This document shows, piece after piece, positions 1 to 9,378 of a stretch of DNA of 64,000 bases (the stretch's first letter is position 1; each line of letters begins with the position of its first letter). The notes under the pieces are model-generated. The model had not been told where the DNA came from and made no database searches. It saw only the letters and a program-made list of their open reading frames with translations. The position numbers were made by a program, and so were the translations under genes. Origin of the DNA: JAVJRN01 sp040218415 (GTDB taxonomy: Bacteria; Bacteroidota; Bacteroidia; Cytophagales; Cyclobacteriaceae). The stretch spans positions 372,001-436,000 of the forward strand of contig JAVJRN010000049.1 in the NCBI GenBank assembly GCA_040218415.1, read 5' to 3'.

Positions 1-1
1 T

Positions 2-379
2 TTCGCACAATCCGAAAACGCCACAGAGCTTGTTACTGGTCCCAAAATCGCATTCAGCGAAACTACATATGAATTTGGAGATATTACACAAGGAGACAGA
101 GTGGAACATGTTTTTGAGTTTACTAATTCAGGAACGGCACCTCTTGTCCTTGCGAGCGTAAGAACTACTTGCGGTTGTACTGCGACAGACTGGAAAAAAG
201 ATCCGATTGCGCCAGGCGAGAAGTCTAGTATCACTGTGAAATTCAACAGTGCTGGTAAAATAGGTGTTCAGAACAAAGTGGTTACTATCATGTCTAATGC
301 TGTGAATAATCCAGAAAGAGTTAAGATAGTAACTAATGTGCTGCGTCCAGTTCCTGAAGGATCAGAGGGCGAAGGTTAA
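2..379 (+). CDS. DUF1573 domain-containing secreted protein (5' partial)
   Basis: The reading frame is open from base 2, so the true start lies before the window. An internal ATG at 101 is not the start, because upstream codons continue the domain (FGDITQGD). The visible part begins with a likely signal-peptide end (FAQ, then SENA). It continues as one DUF1573 beta-sandwich, with the family hallmark CGCT after a run of V/L/S residues, then PIAPGEKSSI and a closing NNPERVKI strand. DUF1573 proteins are exported in Bacteroidota and their role is unknown; an ASH/PapD-like immunoglobulin fold is usual. The stop codon overlaps that of the convergent DUF423 gene. Family call is firm, function unknown. 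Confidence 0.85.
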   Translation, partial: FAQSENATELVTGPKIAFSETTYEFGDITQGDRVEHVFEFTNSGTAPLVLASVRTTCGCTATDWKKDPIAPGEKSSITVKFNSAGKIGVQNKVVTIMSNAVNNPERVKIVTNVLRPVPEGSEGEG

Positions 380-750
380 TTTTTTCTCAAGGCATATAAT
401 AACAGACAGGCCCAGCCTGATATTAAGAAAATACCACCAATGGGAGCAATCGCCCCCATTTGTTTTATGCCAGTTATGGAAAGAGTATATAAAGATCCAG
501 AGAAAAAGAAGATACCTGCAATCAGAGAGATATTAGCCCATTTAAGCCATTTATGTTTGTTTATGCTATATAAATATCCTGTAAAGCTTAGTGCAATCGA
601 ATGGGTTAGATGATAAAGACTTCCGGTTTGAAAAGTTTGCACCGTATCATTTTCTACTAAAAGGGCTTTAAGGGCGTGTGCGCCAAACGCTCCAATAATT
701 ACGGCAACACCGCCCAACACCGCACCTGTTACCAAAAATTTATTATCCAT
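376..750 (-). CDS. DUF423 family small membrane protein
   Basis: This is a 124-residue integral membrane protein of the DUF423 (YgdD/TMEM256) family. It has about four hydrophobic segments and the family signature GAFGAHALK near the N-terminus. I chose the ATG at 750 (MDNKF) over an ATG at 780, because the longer form adds ten residues that lie inside the end of yggS. At 750 the start overlaps the yggS stop by eight bases, which suggests translational coupling. The function of the family is not established. The gene is convergent with the DUF1573 gene and the two stop codons overlap. Confidence 0.85.
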   Translation of the reverse strand: MDNKFLVTGAVLGGVAVIIGAFGAHALKALLVENDTVQTFQTGSLYHLTHSIALSFTGYLYSINKHKWLKWANISLIAGIFFFSGSLYTLSITGIKQMGAIAPIGGIFLISGWACLLLYALRKN

Positions 751-1414
751 AATTTCTAGATCCAAATATCGAACTACCAATTCGTACTAGAGTACTTCCC
801 TCTTCAATAGCTATTTTATAATCACCACTCATCCCCATAGAAATCTCTTCCATTCGAATATTGTCAGATGAATATTCCTCTTTGATTTGGTCAAATAAGC
901 GTTTCAGACTTTTAAACTCCTCCTTCACATTGTCGGTATTATTGGTATTGGTAGCCATTCCCATTAAACCAACTATTCTTATGTTTTTAAACTCGCTGAA
1001 CGCACTGTTTTTAAGTAATTCGATGATTTCCTCTTCATCAAAACCAAACTTTGATTCCTCTTTTGCAATATGAATTTGAATGAGGCAGTTGATGACTCTC
1101 TCATTCTTTGAGGCTTCTTTTTGTATTTCTTTAATGAGTTTTAAGCTGTCTATCGAATGAATCAGATCGACGAATGGCGCTATGTACTTGACTTTATTCC
1201 TTTGTAGATGGCCAATCATGTGCCATTCGATATCTTTGGGCAAGACGTCATGTTTTGATTGCATTTCTTGCGCCTTATTCTCGCCAAAAATTCTTTGCCC
1301 AGCGGCATAGGCCTCTTCTATGTCTTCTTTTGGTTTTGTTTTGCTTACAGCAACTAACTTACATGAAGTTGGTGTTAATTGATTTTTAAATTTTTTAATA
1401 TTTTCAGCAATCAT
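743..1414 (-). CDS. yggS: YggS family PLP-binding protein (PLP homeostasis)
   Basis: A 223-residue, single-domain alanine-racemase-like barrel protein of the YggS/PLPBP family. It binds pyridoxal 5'-phosphate without known enzymatic activity and helps balance vitamin B6 vitamers and amino-acid pools in the cytoplasm. The PLP lysine is K25 in LVAVSKTKP. GENKAQE, WHMIGHLQRNK and the late EISMGMSGDYK, with the phosphate-binding GSTLVRIGSSIFG, all match the family. Length is normal. It is the first gene of a short minus-strand pair with the DUF423 gene. No -7 element of the TAnnTTTG type was seen upstream. Confidence 0.93.
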   Translation of the reverse strand: MIAENIKKFKNQLTPTSCKLVAVSKTKPKEDIEEAYAAGQRIFGENKAQEMQSKHDVLPKDIEWHMIGHLQRNKVKYIAPFVDLIHSIDSLKLIKEIQKEASKNERVINCLIQIHIAKEESKFGFDEEEIIELLKNSAFSEFKNIRIVGLMGMATNTNNTDNVKEEFKSLKRLFDQIKEEYSSDNIRMEEISMGMSGDYKIAIEEGSTLVRIGSSIFGSRNYG

Positions 1415-1498
1415 AGAGAGTGATTAATCTTCTTTATTTTATGTTCGACAATGCTAACAGCATTTATGTTTAAAGGTTCACTACAACATACATTATAA

Positions 1499-3052
1499 AT
1501 GGCAATATTAGGTACGCTACTGAAGAAAGGAATCAGACTCAGAGAGAGTCTTGAACAACAATATACTTCAAAAGAAGATCTGCAGAAAAATGAATTGAGG
1601 AAACTTTTAATTCATACAAGGCATACAGCTTTTGGTAAGGAATATAATTTTTCATCAATACTTAAAGCATTAAAACCCAGAGATAATAGCTACTATGAAA
1701 TTTATAAAAATCAAGTGCCTGTTTTTGACTATAATAAAATATATGATCAATGGTGGAGTAGAGCGCGCAATGGGGAGGCTAATATATGCTGGCCAGATAA
1801 GATAAAATATTTTGCACTTTCCAGTGGAACTTCTGGAGCTTCATCAAAATACATTCCGATAACCAAGGAAATATTGAAGTCCATGAATAAGACCAGTATT
1901 AGACAGATACTGACTTTGTCCAAGTATGATCTGCCAGCGGATCATTTTACAAAGGGAATTTTGATGCTTGGTGGGAGTACCAATTTAAGAAAGAATGGGA
2001 CTTATTTCGAAGGGGATCTAAGTGGAATCACGACTAGTCAAATTCCCTTTTGGTTTCAGCATTTTTATAAACCGGGAAGGCAAATTGCCAAAACTACAGA
2101 CTGGGGCGAAAAACTTGAGGAAATTACTTTAAAGGCCAAAGATTGGGATATTGGGATAATTGTGGGTGTGCCGGCATGGCTTCAAATACTCATGGAAAAA
2201 ATAATCAAACATTATAATGTTTCGACTATCCACGACATTTGGCCTAATCTCAGGATATTCGTTCATGGTGGTGTTTCTTTTGAGCCTTACAAAAAAGGAT
2301 TCCAAAAATTATTGGCTCATCCATTACATTATATTGAGACCTATCTTGCGAGCGAGGGATTTTTGGCTTTTCAGGCAAGACCTGACTCAAAAAGCATGAA
2401 GTTGGTGCTCAATAATGGCATCTATTATGAGTTTATTCCATTCAATGATCGGAATTTCACCGAGGAAGGAGAACTAAGGGATAACCCAGAAACGCTAAAT
2501 ATTGCTCAAATAGAGCAGTCAAAAGAGTATGCCATTCTTATAAGTACCAATGCAGGCACATGGCGATACTTGATTGGGGACGTAATAAAGTTTACTGATG
2601 TACAAGAGGCTGAGATTGTTATTACAGGACGAACGAAGCATTTCTTAAGCTTATGCGGGGAGCACTTATCCATGGATAATATCAATAAGGCTGTGGAAAT
2701 AGTATCTGAGTCGCTCAATATCGATATCCGGGAATTCACCGTGGCAGGTGTTCCCGATGGCTTATTGTTTTCCCACCACTGGTTTCTTGGATCCGATTCG
2801 GATATGGAGGAAGAAGCTGTGGTTAAGGCGATTGACGAATGCTTGAAGCAGCTCAATGATGACTATGCGGTGGAGCGCAAACATGCGCTTCAAAATATTA
2901 AATTAAACATTTTACCTTCTCGAATATTTTATGATTGGATGAAAAGTGAGGGCAAGGAAGGAGGTCAGAATAAATTTCCTAGAGTTTTGAAAAAAGAAAA
3001 ATTGGTGAGTTGGCTATCTTACCTCGAAAATAGAAATTTGATTAAAAAATAA
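1499..3052 (+). CDS. GH3 auxin-responsive-promoter family acyl-adenylating protein
   Basis: A 517-residue cytoplasmic protein of the GH3 family, in the ANL adenylating superfamily. Plant members conjugate amino acids to jasmonate or auxin; the bacterial substrates are unknown. The ATP-binding signature lies near residue 107 (FALSSGTSGASSKYIP). The adenine-binding segment YLASEGF and the C-terminal YRYLIGD-like stretch (TWRYLIGDVIKFTD) are also present. The C-terminal lid runs to residue 517 and length fits the family. It begins about 80 bases downstream of the divergent yggS and is followed after two bases by a LysE-type exporter, so the two probably form an operon; the exporter might export a conjugate, but that is inference. 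Confidence 0.88.
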   Translation: MAILGTLLKKGIRLRESLEQQYTSKEDLQKNELRKLLIHTRHTAFGKEYNFSSILKALKPRDNSYYEIYKNQVPVFDYNKIYDQWWSRARNGEANICWPDKIKYFALSSGTSGASSKYIPITKEILKSMNKTSIRQILTLSKYDLPADHFTKGILMLGGSTNLRKNGTYFEGDLSGITTSQIPFWFQHFYKPGRQIAKTTDWGEKLEEITLKAKDWDIGIIVGVPAWLQILMEKIIKHYNVSTIHDIWPNLRIFVHGGVSFEPYKKGFQKLLAHPLHYIETYLASEGFLAFQARPDSKSMKLVLNNGIYYEFIPFNDRNFTEEGELRDNPETLNIAQIEQSKEYAILISTNAGTWRYLIGDVIKFTDVQEAEIVITGRTKHFLSLCGEHLSMDNINKAVEIVSESLNIDIREFTVAGVPDGLLFSHHWFLGSDSDMEEEAVVKAIDECLKQLNDDYAVERKHALQNIKLNILPSRIFYDWMKSEGKEGGQNKFPRVLKKEKLVSWLSYLENRNLIKK

Positions 3053-3054
3053 TT

Positions 3055-3684
3055 ATGCATCCAATATTTACTGGATTGGTCTTTGGTCTCATTTTTATTT
3101 TCTCTTTTGGGCCAGCCTTTTTCTCTTTAATACAAACAAGTGTTCAAAAAGGCTTTAAAAAGGCAATTTTTTTGGCCGTTGGGATTTCACTCAGTGATAT
3201 TTGCTTCGCAACATTGGCATTAATGGGCGTCAGTTCTTTATTGGATAACCCGAAAGTCAAAATTTGGATGGGATCAATTGGAGCCATTGTATTGATCGCA
3301 TATGGGATCTATAATTGGTTTAAAAAGGCGAAGGTTTATCCGAATAAAATAGCTGGAGATACAGACTTGACGTACCTTAAATATTTGGTTAAAGGCTTTA
3401 TCTTGAATGGGTTTAATCCATTCATCATTGTGTTCTGGTTGGGACTTGTTGGTGTTGTTGCTGTCAACTATGAATACTCTCTGGCAGAACAACGTTATTT
3501 TTTCACAGGATCATTGATCACCATATTCACTTTTGATATCCTTAAAGCATTCTTGGCAAACCGTTTAAGAACTTTTGTTACTCCCAAGCGAATAAATATA
3601 ATGAATAAGTCAGTAGGTGTAATTTTAGTGCTTTTCGGCTTAAATCTTGTCTATTATCTGTTTGATAAGTACAATACCTTCTGA
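3055..3684 (+). CDS. LysE family translocator
   Basis: A 209-residue inner-membrane protein with about six hydrophobic segments, typical of LysE/RhtB amino-acid exporters. The N-terminus (FGPAFFSLIQTSVQKGF) carries the family's G-P plus polar motif in the first helix, followed by the GISLSD turn. A second half begins near GFILNGFNPFIIVFW with the family's N-P motif. The substrate cannot be read from sequence. It starts two bases after the GH3-type gene stop, implying co-transcription, and ends three bases before the convergent batA stop. Confidence 0.87.
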   Translation: MHPIFTGLVFGLIFIFSFGPAFFSLIQTSVQKGFKKAIFLAVGISLSDICFATLALMGVSSLLDNPKVKIWMGSIGAIVLIAYGIYNWFKKAKVYPNKIAGDTDLTYLKYLVKGFILNGFNPFIIVFWLGLVGVVAVNYEYSLAEQRYFFTGSLITIFTFDILKAFLANRLRTFVTPKRINIMNKSVGVILVLFGLNLVYYLFDKYNTF

Positions 3685-3687
3685 AAA

Positions 3688-4725
3688 TCAATCGGTAAGC
3701 GCATTCACAATGAATGTGCTTTTTGTGAGCATCCAAAGACATAATAATACCATCGCCCATCTAAGATATACTACATAGAAGTCGGTGGTATCCTTGTATC
3801 GACTTTCTTTTATTTCTGCTTTTTCTAATCGGTCTATCTCTCCGAAAACCTGAGCCAGAGCTTCTTTATCGGATACTCGATAAAAATTACCCTTACCAAT
3901 TTTGGCGATTTCTCTTAAGTTCGTTTCATCCAGATTGTTTTCAACATATCTGGGTCTGCCAAAGAAGTCTGTACCAAAAGGCACTTTACCTTCTTTTCCC
4001 ACAGCGATCGTGTATATTTTTATATTGTAAGCTTGAGCGAGTTCTGCCGCCGTTATCGGATCAATGTTTCCAGCCGTGTTGTCACCATCACTCAATAGAA
4101 TCATTACTTTGGAGCTTGACTCAGATTCCCTTAATCTGTTGGTGGCTACAGCGATCGAACTACCAATGGCGGTTCCTCGGTTTTCAATCAACTCAAAAGA
4201 AATGTCGTCGATGTAAGTGTTTAATAAATCATAATCTGTCGTCAACGGCGCTCTTGAAAAGGCATCTCCAGAAAAAACTACCAATCCAATTCGGTCTTGA
4301 AACCTCCCTGCCACAAAATTTCGAGCTACTTCTTTGGCTGCTTCTAATCTATTGGGCTTGAAATCTTCAATCTGCATTGACTCGGAGATATCAATAACCA
4401 TCATGATGTCTATGCCCTCGCTCCATTGCTCTACCTGCTCATTGCTCAATTGAGGCCTTGCCAGCGCGACAATAATCAATGCAATAATGATCATTAAGAG
4501 TAAGTGGGGGAGAAAACGTAAAATGCTTATTGGATCACTTTTAATGTCTTTTTTCTTTAAAGCCACTTTTAGTTTTTGCCGAAAACGAATGGAAATAATC
4601 CATCTGAAAATGAAAATAAAAGGCAAAATCAATAATCCATAAAGCCAAATTGGATTTTCCCAGTCTAGTGATTGCAGGGTTTGAGGCGTAAACCAACGAG
4701 TAGAAAACCAGCTTATATTATCCAT
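3688..4725 (-). CDS. batA: BatA-like VWA domain membrane protein
   Basis: A 345-residue protein with two N-terminal membrane helices (about 27-45 and 72-90), a VWA domain (about 105-290) and a final membrane helix (about 320-340). The MIDAS motif is intact: D112, S114 and S116 in VIDISESM, with later TTDYD and LLSDGDN loops. This topology and the neighbours identify BatA of the Bacteroidota aerotolerance (Bat) operon, where VWA proteins work with a MoxR ATPase at the periplasmic face. It overlaps the preceding gene by eight bases. Oddly, batB does not follow; BatB and BatC homologues lie some 50 kb away at 57650-59499. Confidence 0.88.
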   Translation of the reverse strand: MDNISWFSTRWFTPQTLQSLDWENPIWLYGLLILPFIFIFRWIISIRFRQKLKVALKKKDIKSDPISILRFLPHLLLMIIIALIIVALARPQLSNEQVEQWSEGIDIMMVIDISESMQIEDFKPNRLEAAKEVARNFVAGRFQDRIGLVVFSGDAFSRAPLTTDYDLLNTYIDDISFELIENRGTAIGSSIAVATNRLRESESSSKVMILLSDGDNTAGNIDPITAAELAQAYNIKIYTIAVGKEGKVPFGTDFFGRPRYVENNLDETNLREIAKIGKGNFYRVSDKEALAQVFGEIDRLEKAEIKESRYKDTTDFYVVYLRWAMVLLCLWMLTKSTFIVNALTD

Positions 4726-5620
4726 GTTTAATATCTTCGGTTGTTACGGTATATCGGTGTTGGGCAAAATCTTCCAAAGATTGAAAAGCCTTGTATAGCT
4801 CTTCATTCGTTGCTTTTCCATAGACACTTTTGTCTATTGCTTTTAAAGGACTTTCCAACTCCTTATTCGAAGTGTCGACAATTATTTCTTTTGTTGTGAG
4901 CTTAGTGTAAGGCTTTTTCTCGAGCTTTTCCAGATATTTTTTCCACTCTCCAACCGTAAGTTCCGCCAATTCAGGGCTGGGGTCGCTTTTTATTGATCTG
5001 ATTTGAAGGGTGATATACTCAGAGAACTGCACATATTCCTTTTGTAATTTTTTCAGAATAAAATAACGTCGTATTTTTTTGCCAAAAACCAACAGCACAA
5101 TGAGAGAAGCTACCCCAATTCCAATAAGTACGTAAGTCATCAGTGGGTAATTAAACTGACTAGGCACAGGTACGTGATCGGTATTCGTTTTTAATGTGGT
5201 GGTATCTGATACTTGACTTACCAATTGGTTAAGATATACCGAATCGACATTTGAGACAATGGGTACGCTATCACCTTTGGAGAATACAATGGCCTTGGTT
5301 TTAAGGAATAATACTGGATCGATTTCATAAGTTTGCAAGGTGTAAACAGCACTGTCTACGATGTTGGTATTTACAATTTTTGAATCGAAAAATTGCTTAT
5401 CAGCTAGCTCAAACGGAGCAAAATTGTACAAACTATCAGGAAGCACCGCTTGGAATCGTTGCGGGTATTTAATCTTCAGCCAGTAATTGATGTTCTCACC
5501 GATTTTCACACTATCTGAAGTGAATCCACCTGTAAGTTCTACTTCCTGTGCCAAAAGGCCAGATGTGCGAAAAATAAAAAATAAGACTAATGTTAAAAGA
5601 CTACCTCGCACGTTGAGCAC
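4718..5620 (-). CDS. Bat-operon membrane protein with periplasmic beta domain
   Basis: The protein has an N-terminal signal segment (LLTLVLFFIF to LLAQ), a periplasmic beta-rich region of about 130 residues, one membrane helix (YVLIGIGVASLIVLLVF) and a charged cytoplasmic tail of about 115 residues. It fills the slot between the DUF58 protein and BatA seen in many Bacteroidota Bat operons and resembles the N-terminal part of BatD, but I do not recognise a named family. The start is uncertain. An ATG at 5683 would overlap the DUF58 gene by 83 bases, while GTG codons at 5620 and 5611 put the signal peptide at the N-terminus with overlaps of 20 and 11 bases; I use 5620. Confidence 0.78.
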   Translation of the reverse strand: MLNVRGSLLTLVLFFIFRTSGLLAQEVELTGGFTSDSVKIGENINYWLKIKYPQRFQAVLPDSLYNFAPFELADKQFFDSKIVNTNIVDSAVYTLQTYEIDPVLFLKTKAIVFSKGDSVPIVSNVDSVYLNQLVSQVSDTTTLKTNTDHVPVPSQFNYPLMTYVLIGIGVASLIVLLVFGKKIRRYFILKKLQKEYVQFSEYITLQIRSIKSDPSPELAELTVGEWKKYLEKLEKKPYTKLTTKEIIVDTSNKELESPLKAIDKSVYGKATNEELYKAFQSLEDFAQHRYTVTTEDIKHG

Positions 5621-6485
5621 TTGTTTGGTTTCTGTGTCTGAATAATTTGATAAGCTTCGGAACATAATCTTCACCCGTTTCAATTCCGGTATAGTTTACA
5701 TCATTTCGGGCACAAAAATGTGCAAGATCATCTGTACTTTTTTTGTAGGTATTGTTCAATGTGTTTCTGAAATTCCCAGAAGAAGTATTTACCCACAGCG
5801 TTCTACCAGATTCTTGTTCAAAAAGTGGAACTATTCCCAAATTAGGCATATTCGCTTCTGTTTTATCAAATAGTTGAATGACGACAAGGTCATGTTTTCT
5901 TGCAAGCCCTTTCAAGCTATGTTCATAATTATCGTCGATAAAATCTGAAATAAGAAAAACTACGGCTCTCCTTTTTAAAAGGCCAAGTACGTATCGTATG
6001 GCTTTGTCTAAGTTTGTTTGTCTTGAAATAGGTTTGAGATTGTAAAGGGACGAAAGTATCTCGTAAGAGTGCTTCATTCCCTTTCCTGGTTTGATATACT
6101 TTTCCCTTTGATCTGAAAAACAAAGCAAGCCGACTTGGCTACTTTCTTTAAGGGCCGACATAGATAATAAAGAGGCTATTTCTTTGCCCAAATCTATCTT
6201 TTGCTTACCCGAGTCGCCTATCTCTTGCGATGCTGACACATCCAGCAAGAACAATACGGTTTGTTCTTTTTCTTCAATAAAGGTTTTGACAAAAGTACCA
6301 TGACCTTTTGCAGTAACATTCCAATCGATGGTGCGAATGTCGTCACCGTATTGGTAAGCCCTAACATCATCAAACTCTAAACCGGATCCCTTGAAAATAG
6401 AATGGAAGTCGCCTTGCATCTGAGAATTGATCGCTTTGCGAATTCTTATTTCATATTTTCTCAGCTTTTTAAGAATTTCCTTCAT
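5601..6485 (-). CDS. DUF58 domain-containing protein (Bat operon)
   Basis: A 294-residue cytoplasmic DUF58 protein. The signature GSGLEFDDVRAYQYGDDIR and TIDWNVTA near residues 33-60 defines the family. The following part is a VWA-like fold with a LLDVSAS motif, LISDFIDD and a final Q-L-F-D strand. DUF58 proteins accompany MoxR AAA+ ATPases and VWA proteins and are thought to take part in cofactor or complex assembly; the exact reaction is unknown. Here it is the first gene of the minus-strand Bat block. The MoxR gene normally just upstream is missing, because the next gene is divergent. A -7 element lies about 20 bases upstream. Confidence 0.92.
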   Translation of the reverse strand: MKEILKKLRKYEIRIRKAINSQMQGDFHSIFKGSGLEFDDVRAYQYGDDIRTIDWNVTAKGHGTFVKTFIEEKEQTVLFLLDVSASQEIGDSGKQKIDLGKEIASLLSMSALKESSQVGLLCFSDQREKYIKPGKGMKHSYEILSSLYNLKPISRQTNLDKAIRYVLGLLKRRAVVFLISDFIDDNYEHSLKGLARKHDLVVIQLFDKTEANMPNLGIVPLFEQESGRTLWVNTSSGNFRNTLNNTYKKSTDDLAHFCARNDVNYTGIETGEDYVPKLIKLFRHRNQTSAQRAR

Positions 6486-6505
6486 GAAAAACTATTTTTG
6501 AGTTG

Positions 6506-6513
6506 CAAAATTA
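6506..6513 (-). promoter_or_regulatory. Putative -7 element (TAATTTTG) of the DUF58-batA operon
   Basis: Read on the minus strand, the 50-base gap between the divergent DUF58 and DUF4296 genes contains TAATTTTG, a perfect match to the Bacteroidota TAnnTTTG element. It lies about 20 bases before the DUF58 ATG, which predicts a short leader. No clear -33 TTTG was seen. Confidence 0.4.
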
Positions 6514-6535
6514 AGCAACCGAAATTATTAGACAT

Positions 6536-7030
6536 TTGATAAAATACATTTTTGTTCTGTTTGTCATCCTATTTGGATGTTCCAAACAAAAAACGGAATT
6601 GCCTAAAGGATTGTTATCCCAAAGCGAGATGGTTAATCTCTTAATAGATGTTCATCTACTTGAAGCGAAAGTACAAAAGCTTTATTTGACAAAAGACAGT
6701 GCGGTACAGGTTTATAACTACTTCGAGAAAAAATTATTGGAGCAACATGATGTAAATGACTCTGTCTACAATCTCAGCCTCAATTTTTACCTAAAAGAAA
6801 TTGGTGAGTTTAAGACTATTTACGACCAGGTTGTAGACAGTTTGCTTGCACGGCAGGTGGCCAAGGATATGAAGTTTAGCGTGGATAGCACGCGTGGGTT
6901 AAAAAATGTTAAAGACAGTATAGAGGTAGAATCAGATAGCCCCTTAGAGTACGAAGCAGTAGAAATTGTAGATTTTGGATTAGAGGAGAACGAAGATGAT
7001 GATAACATTTCCGAAGGAGATAGAAGATAA
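6536..7030 (+). CDS. DUF4296 domain-containing lipoprotein
   Basis: A 164-residue predicted lipoprotein. The signal peptide ends in a lipobox (LFGC, cysteine 15). The body matches DUF4296, a Bacteroidota family with the pattern LLSQSEMVNLLIDVHLLEA followed by a helical YNYFEKKLLEQHDV and SLNFYLKEIGEF. The tail (about 115-164) is acidic and looks disordered. The start is a TTG at 6536; an in-frame stop at 6512 and no ATG in between support it. The 3' end overlaps the mutS2 start by 35 bases, so the two are probably co-transcribed. Function unknown. Confidence 0.82.
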   Translation: MIKYIFVLFVILFGCSKQKTELPKGLLSQSEMVNLLIDVHLLEAKVQKLYLTKDSAVQVYNYFEKKLLEQHDVNDSVYNLSLNFYLKEIGEFKTIYDQVVDSLLARQVAKDMKFSVDSTRGLKNVKDSIEVESDSPLEYEAVEIVDFGLEENEDDDNISEGDRR

Positions 7031-9368
7031 GCTGGGCATTGGTCAGATCAAAGAACTGATTCGGCAAAAATGCAAAAGCGATTATGGCGTAGAATTTTTG
7101 AACAAAGTAAAGCCATCGACCAATCATGAGGAGATTAATAAGTGGCTCACTCAAACCCAAGAGTTTGTAACCTCTATAACTTCTGGTCTAAATGTTCCTG
7201 CACGCGATTTTCAAGACATTAGACCTTTTATTAAAAGAATACGTGCCTCAGGATCATTTTTACAAAGCGATGAGTTTGCAAATGTTAAAGCGATACTGAC
7301 CACTTTGTATGAGTGGACGCGGTTTTTTAAGTCTAATAAAGACGCATTTCCAAACTTAACCCAACTTACTTATGGCTTTATTGCTGATCTTGAACTGGTC
7401 AATGCGATCAATCTGATTGTAGATGAAAGAGGGGAAGTACGAAATAATGCTAGTCCTGAATTAGCCGCTATTCGAAATTTGATTATTCAGAAAGAGCGCG
7501 CCGTTCGAACGGAGATCAATAAAGTCTTAAAAAAATCGATCAAAGACGAATTCACCGATGATGATAGCTCGGTAACCATTAGAGATGGACGCCTAGTTAT
7601 CCCTGTAAGAGCGGAGCATAAAAGAAGAGTTCCGGGTTTCATTCATGATGAATCCTCCACTGGACAAACAGTTTTTCTCGAACCGACTGAGGTACTTCAG
7701 CTCAACAATGAAGTCAGAGATTTGCAATATCAAGAAAGACGAGAAATTATTAAAATTCTTACTCGCTTAACCGACTTGATGAGACAGTCGCTTGTGGATA
7801 TAGAAAAGGGGAGTTTCTTTTTAGGGTTAATTGATTTTATTAATGCAAAGGCTGTTCTGGCCATCGACATTGAAGCAACCCAACCGGTACTACACAAGGC
7901 ACCCATGATCAAATGGAATAATGCGCGGCACCCCTTATTGTATCTTTCTCATAAGACTTCCAAAAAAAGTATCGTTCCTTTGTCTTTATCACTATCAAGG
8001 CAGGATAATCGAATTTTGGTCATTTCCGGACCGAATGCGGGCGGTAAATCAGTGGCCTTAAAAACGGTGGGGCTTTTGCAATACATGCTCCAGTGTGGTT
8101 TTTTGGTACCTGTTGATGAACATTCTGAATTTGGCGTATTTAATGGGCTGCTCTTGGATATTGGGGATACGCAATCATTGGAAAATGATTTAAGTACGTA
8201 TAGTTCGCATTTAACATCGATGAAATATTTCAATGAAATTTGTGATAAAAATAGCCTTGTACTCATAGATGAGTTTGGTACAGGGACAGAACCTCAATTT
8301 GGCGGAGCAATCGCAGAATCAATATTAACACAACTCAACAGGAAAAAAACCTTTGGTTTAATTACCACACACTACCAAAATCTCAAAAAGTTTGCGGAAA
8401 ACTCACACGGTGTTATTAATGGGGCGATGCGCTATGATCTAGGAAATCTTGAGCCATTATTTGAGTTGGAAATTGGGAAGCCGGGAAGTTCTTTTGCTTT
8501 TGAGATCGCGCGAAAGATAGGTTTGCCCAAAGGAATTATTGAAGACGCAAAATCTATGGTAGGTACTAGTCAGGTAGCTTACGAGCATCTATTGACTGAT
8601 TTGGAAAAAGAAAAAGCCAAATATCATAAGCTGAATAAAAAGCTGGAAAAGGAGGAGAAAGATGCGATGGAGTTAAGAGCTGATTATGAACAGTTGAGAT
8701 CCATGGTAGACTCGGAAAGGAAGGAAATATTAAAGAAAGCAAAAGAAGAAGCAAAATTCATCATTACTCGTGCCAATAAGGATATTGAGAACACCATAAG
8801 AGAAATAAAAGAATCTCAAGCAGATAAAAAGCGTACTGCTGAGGCGAGACAAAAGTTAGTAGACAAGAAAGCAGATTCAAAGATCACTGAGCCGGTGGTG
8901 AAACCAAAGTTGCCTTTATTTAAACCGGGTGATGCGGTTATATTGGAAAATCAGGAAACTACCGGAGAGATCATGAGTGTTAAAGGAAAACAAGCACAAG
9001 TGAGGTTTGGCAATATCATATCCTTTATAGATCTGAATCGACTCAAGAAATCAAAAGCACAAATACCCACAAGTAGTCCAACAAAGAAAATGGGTGGTTT
9101 CAATATGGTAGATAAAATGAGTCGGTTTTCAGGTGAAATTGATGTAAGAGGTATGCGTGCTGAAGAGGCATTAACCAAAGTTGATGCTTATGTTGATAAC
9201 GCTCTGCTTTTAGGAACTGATTCGGTGAGGCTTTTACATGGCAAAGGATATGGTATTTTAAAAGAGGTTTTGAGAAATCACTTAAAGTCACATCCGAGCA
9301 TTGCCACACTGAACGATGAGCACATAGACTATGGTGGAGCTGGAATTACTGTCGTTACTTTTAAGTGA
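6996..9368 (+). CDS. mutS2: Endonuclease MutS2
   Basis: A 790-residue MutS2 protein. It has the MutS core (about 1-300), an ATPase domain with Walker A GPNAGGKS (about 345-352) and LVLIDEFGTGTEP as Walker B plus signature, a long charged coiled region (about 510-620), a KOW-like beta segment (LFKPGDAVILENQ) and a C-terminal Smr nuclease domain (about 712-790) with IDVRGMRAEEA and LLHGKGYGILKE. MutS2 binds branched DNA or stalled ribosomes and suppresses recombination; it does not take part in mismatch repair. Length is typical. It starts inside the end of the DUF4296 gene at an ATG-ATG pair. Confidence 0.96.
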   Translation: MMITFPKEIEDKLGIGQIKELIRQKCKSDYGVEFLNKVKPSTNHEEINKWLTQTQEFVTSITSGLNVPARDFQDIRPFIKRIRASGSFLQSDEFANVKAILTTLYEWTRFFKSNKDAFPNLTQLTYGFIADLELVNAINLIVDERGEVRNNASPELAAIRNLIIQKERAVRTEINKVLKKSIKDEFTDDDSSVTIRDGRLVIPVRAEHKRRVPGFIHDESSTGQTVFLEPTEVLQLNNEVRDLQYQERREIIKILTRLTDLMRQSLVDIEKGSFFLGLIDFINAKAVLAIDIEATQPVLHKAPMIKWNNARHPLLYLSHKTSKKSIVPLSLSLSRQDNRILVISGPNAGGKSVALKTVGLLQYMLQCGFLVPVDEHSEFGVFNGLLLDIGDTQSLENDLSTYSSHLTSMKYFNEICDKNSLVLIDEFGTGTEPQFGGAIAESILTQLNRKKTFGLITTHYQNLKKFAENSHGVINGAMRYDLGNLEPLFELEIGKPGSSFAFEIARKIGLPKGIIEDAKSMVGTSQVAYEHLLTDLEKEKAKYHKLNKKLEKEEKDAMELRADYEQLRSMVDSERKEILKKAKEEAKFIITRANKDIENTIREIKESQADKKRTAEARQKLVDKKADSKITEPVVKPKLPLFKPGDAVILENQETTGEIMSVKGKQAQVRFGNIISFIDLNRLKKSKAQIPTSSPTKKMGGFNMVDKMSRFSGEIDVRGMRAEEALTKVDAYVDNALLLGTDSVRLLHGKGYGILKEVLRNHLKSHPSIATLNDEHIDYGGAGITVVTFK

Positions 9369-9378
9369 TTTAATAAAG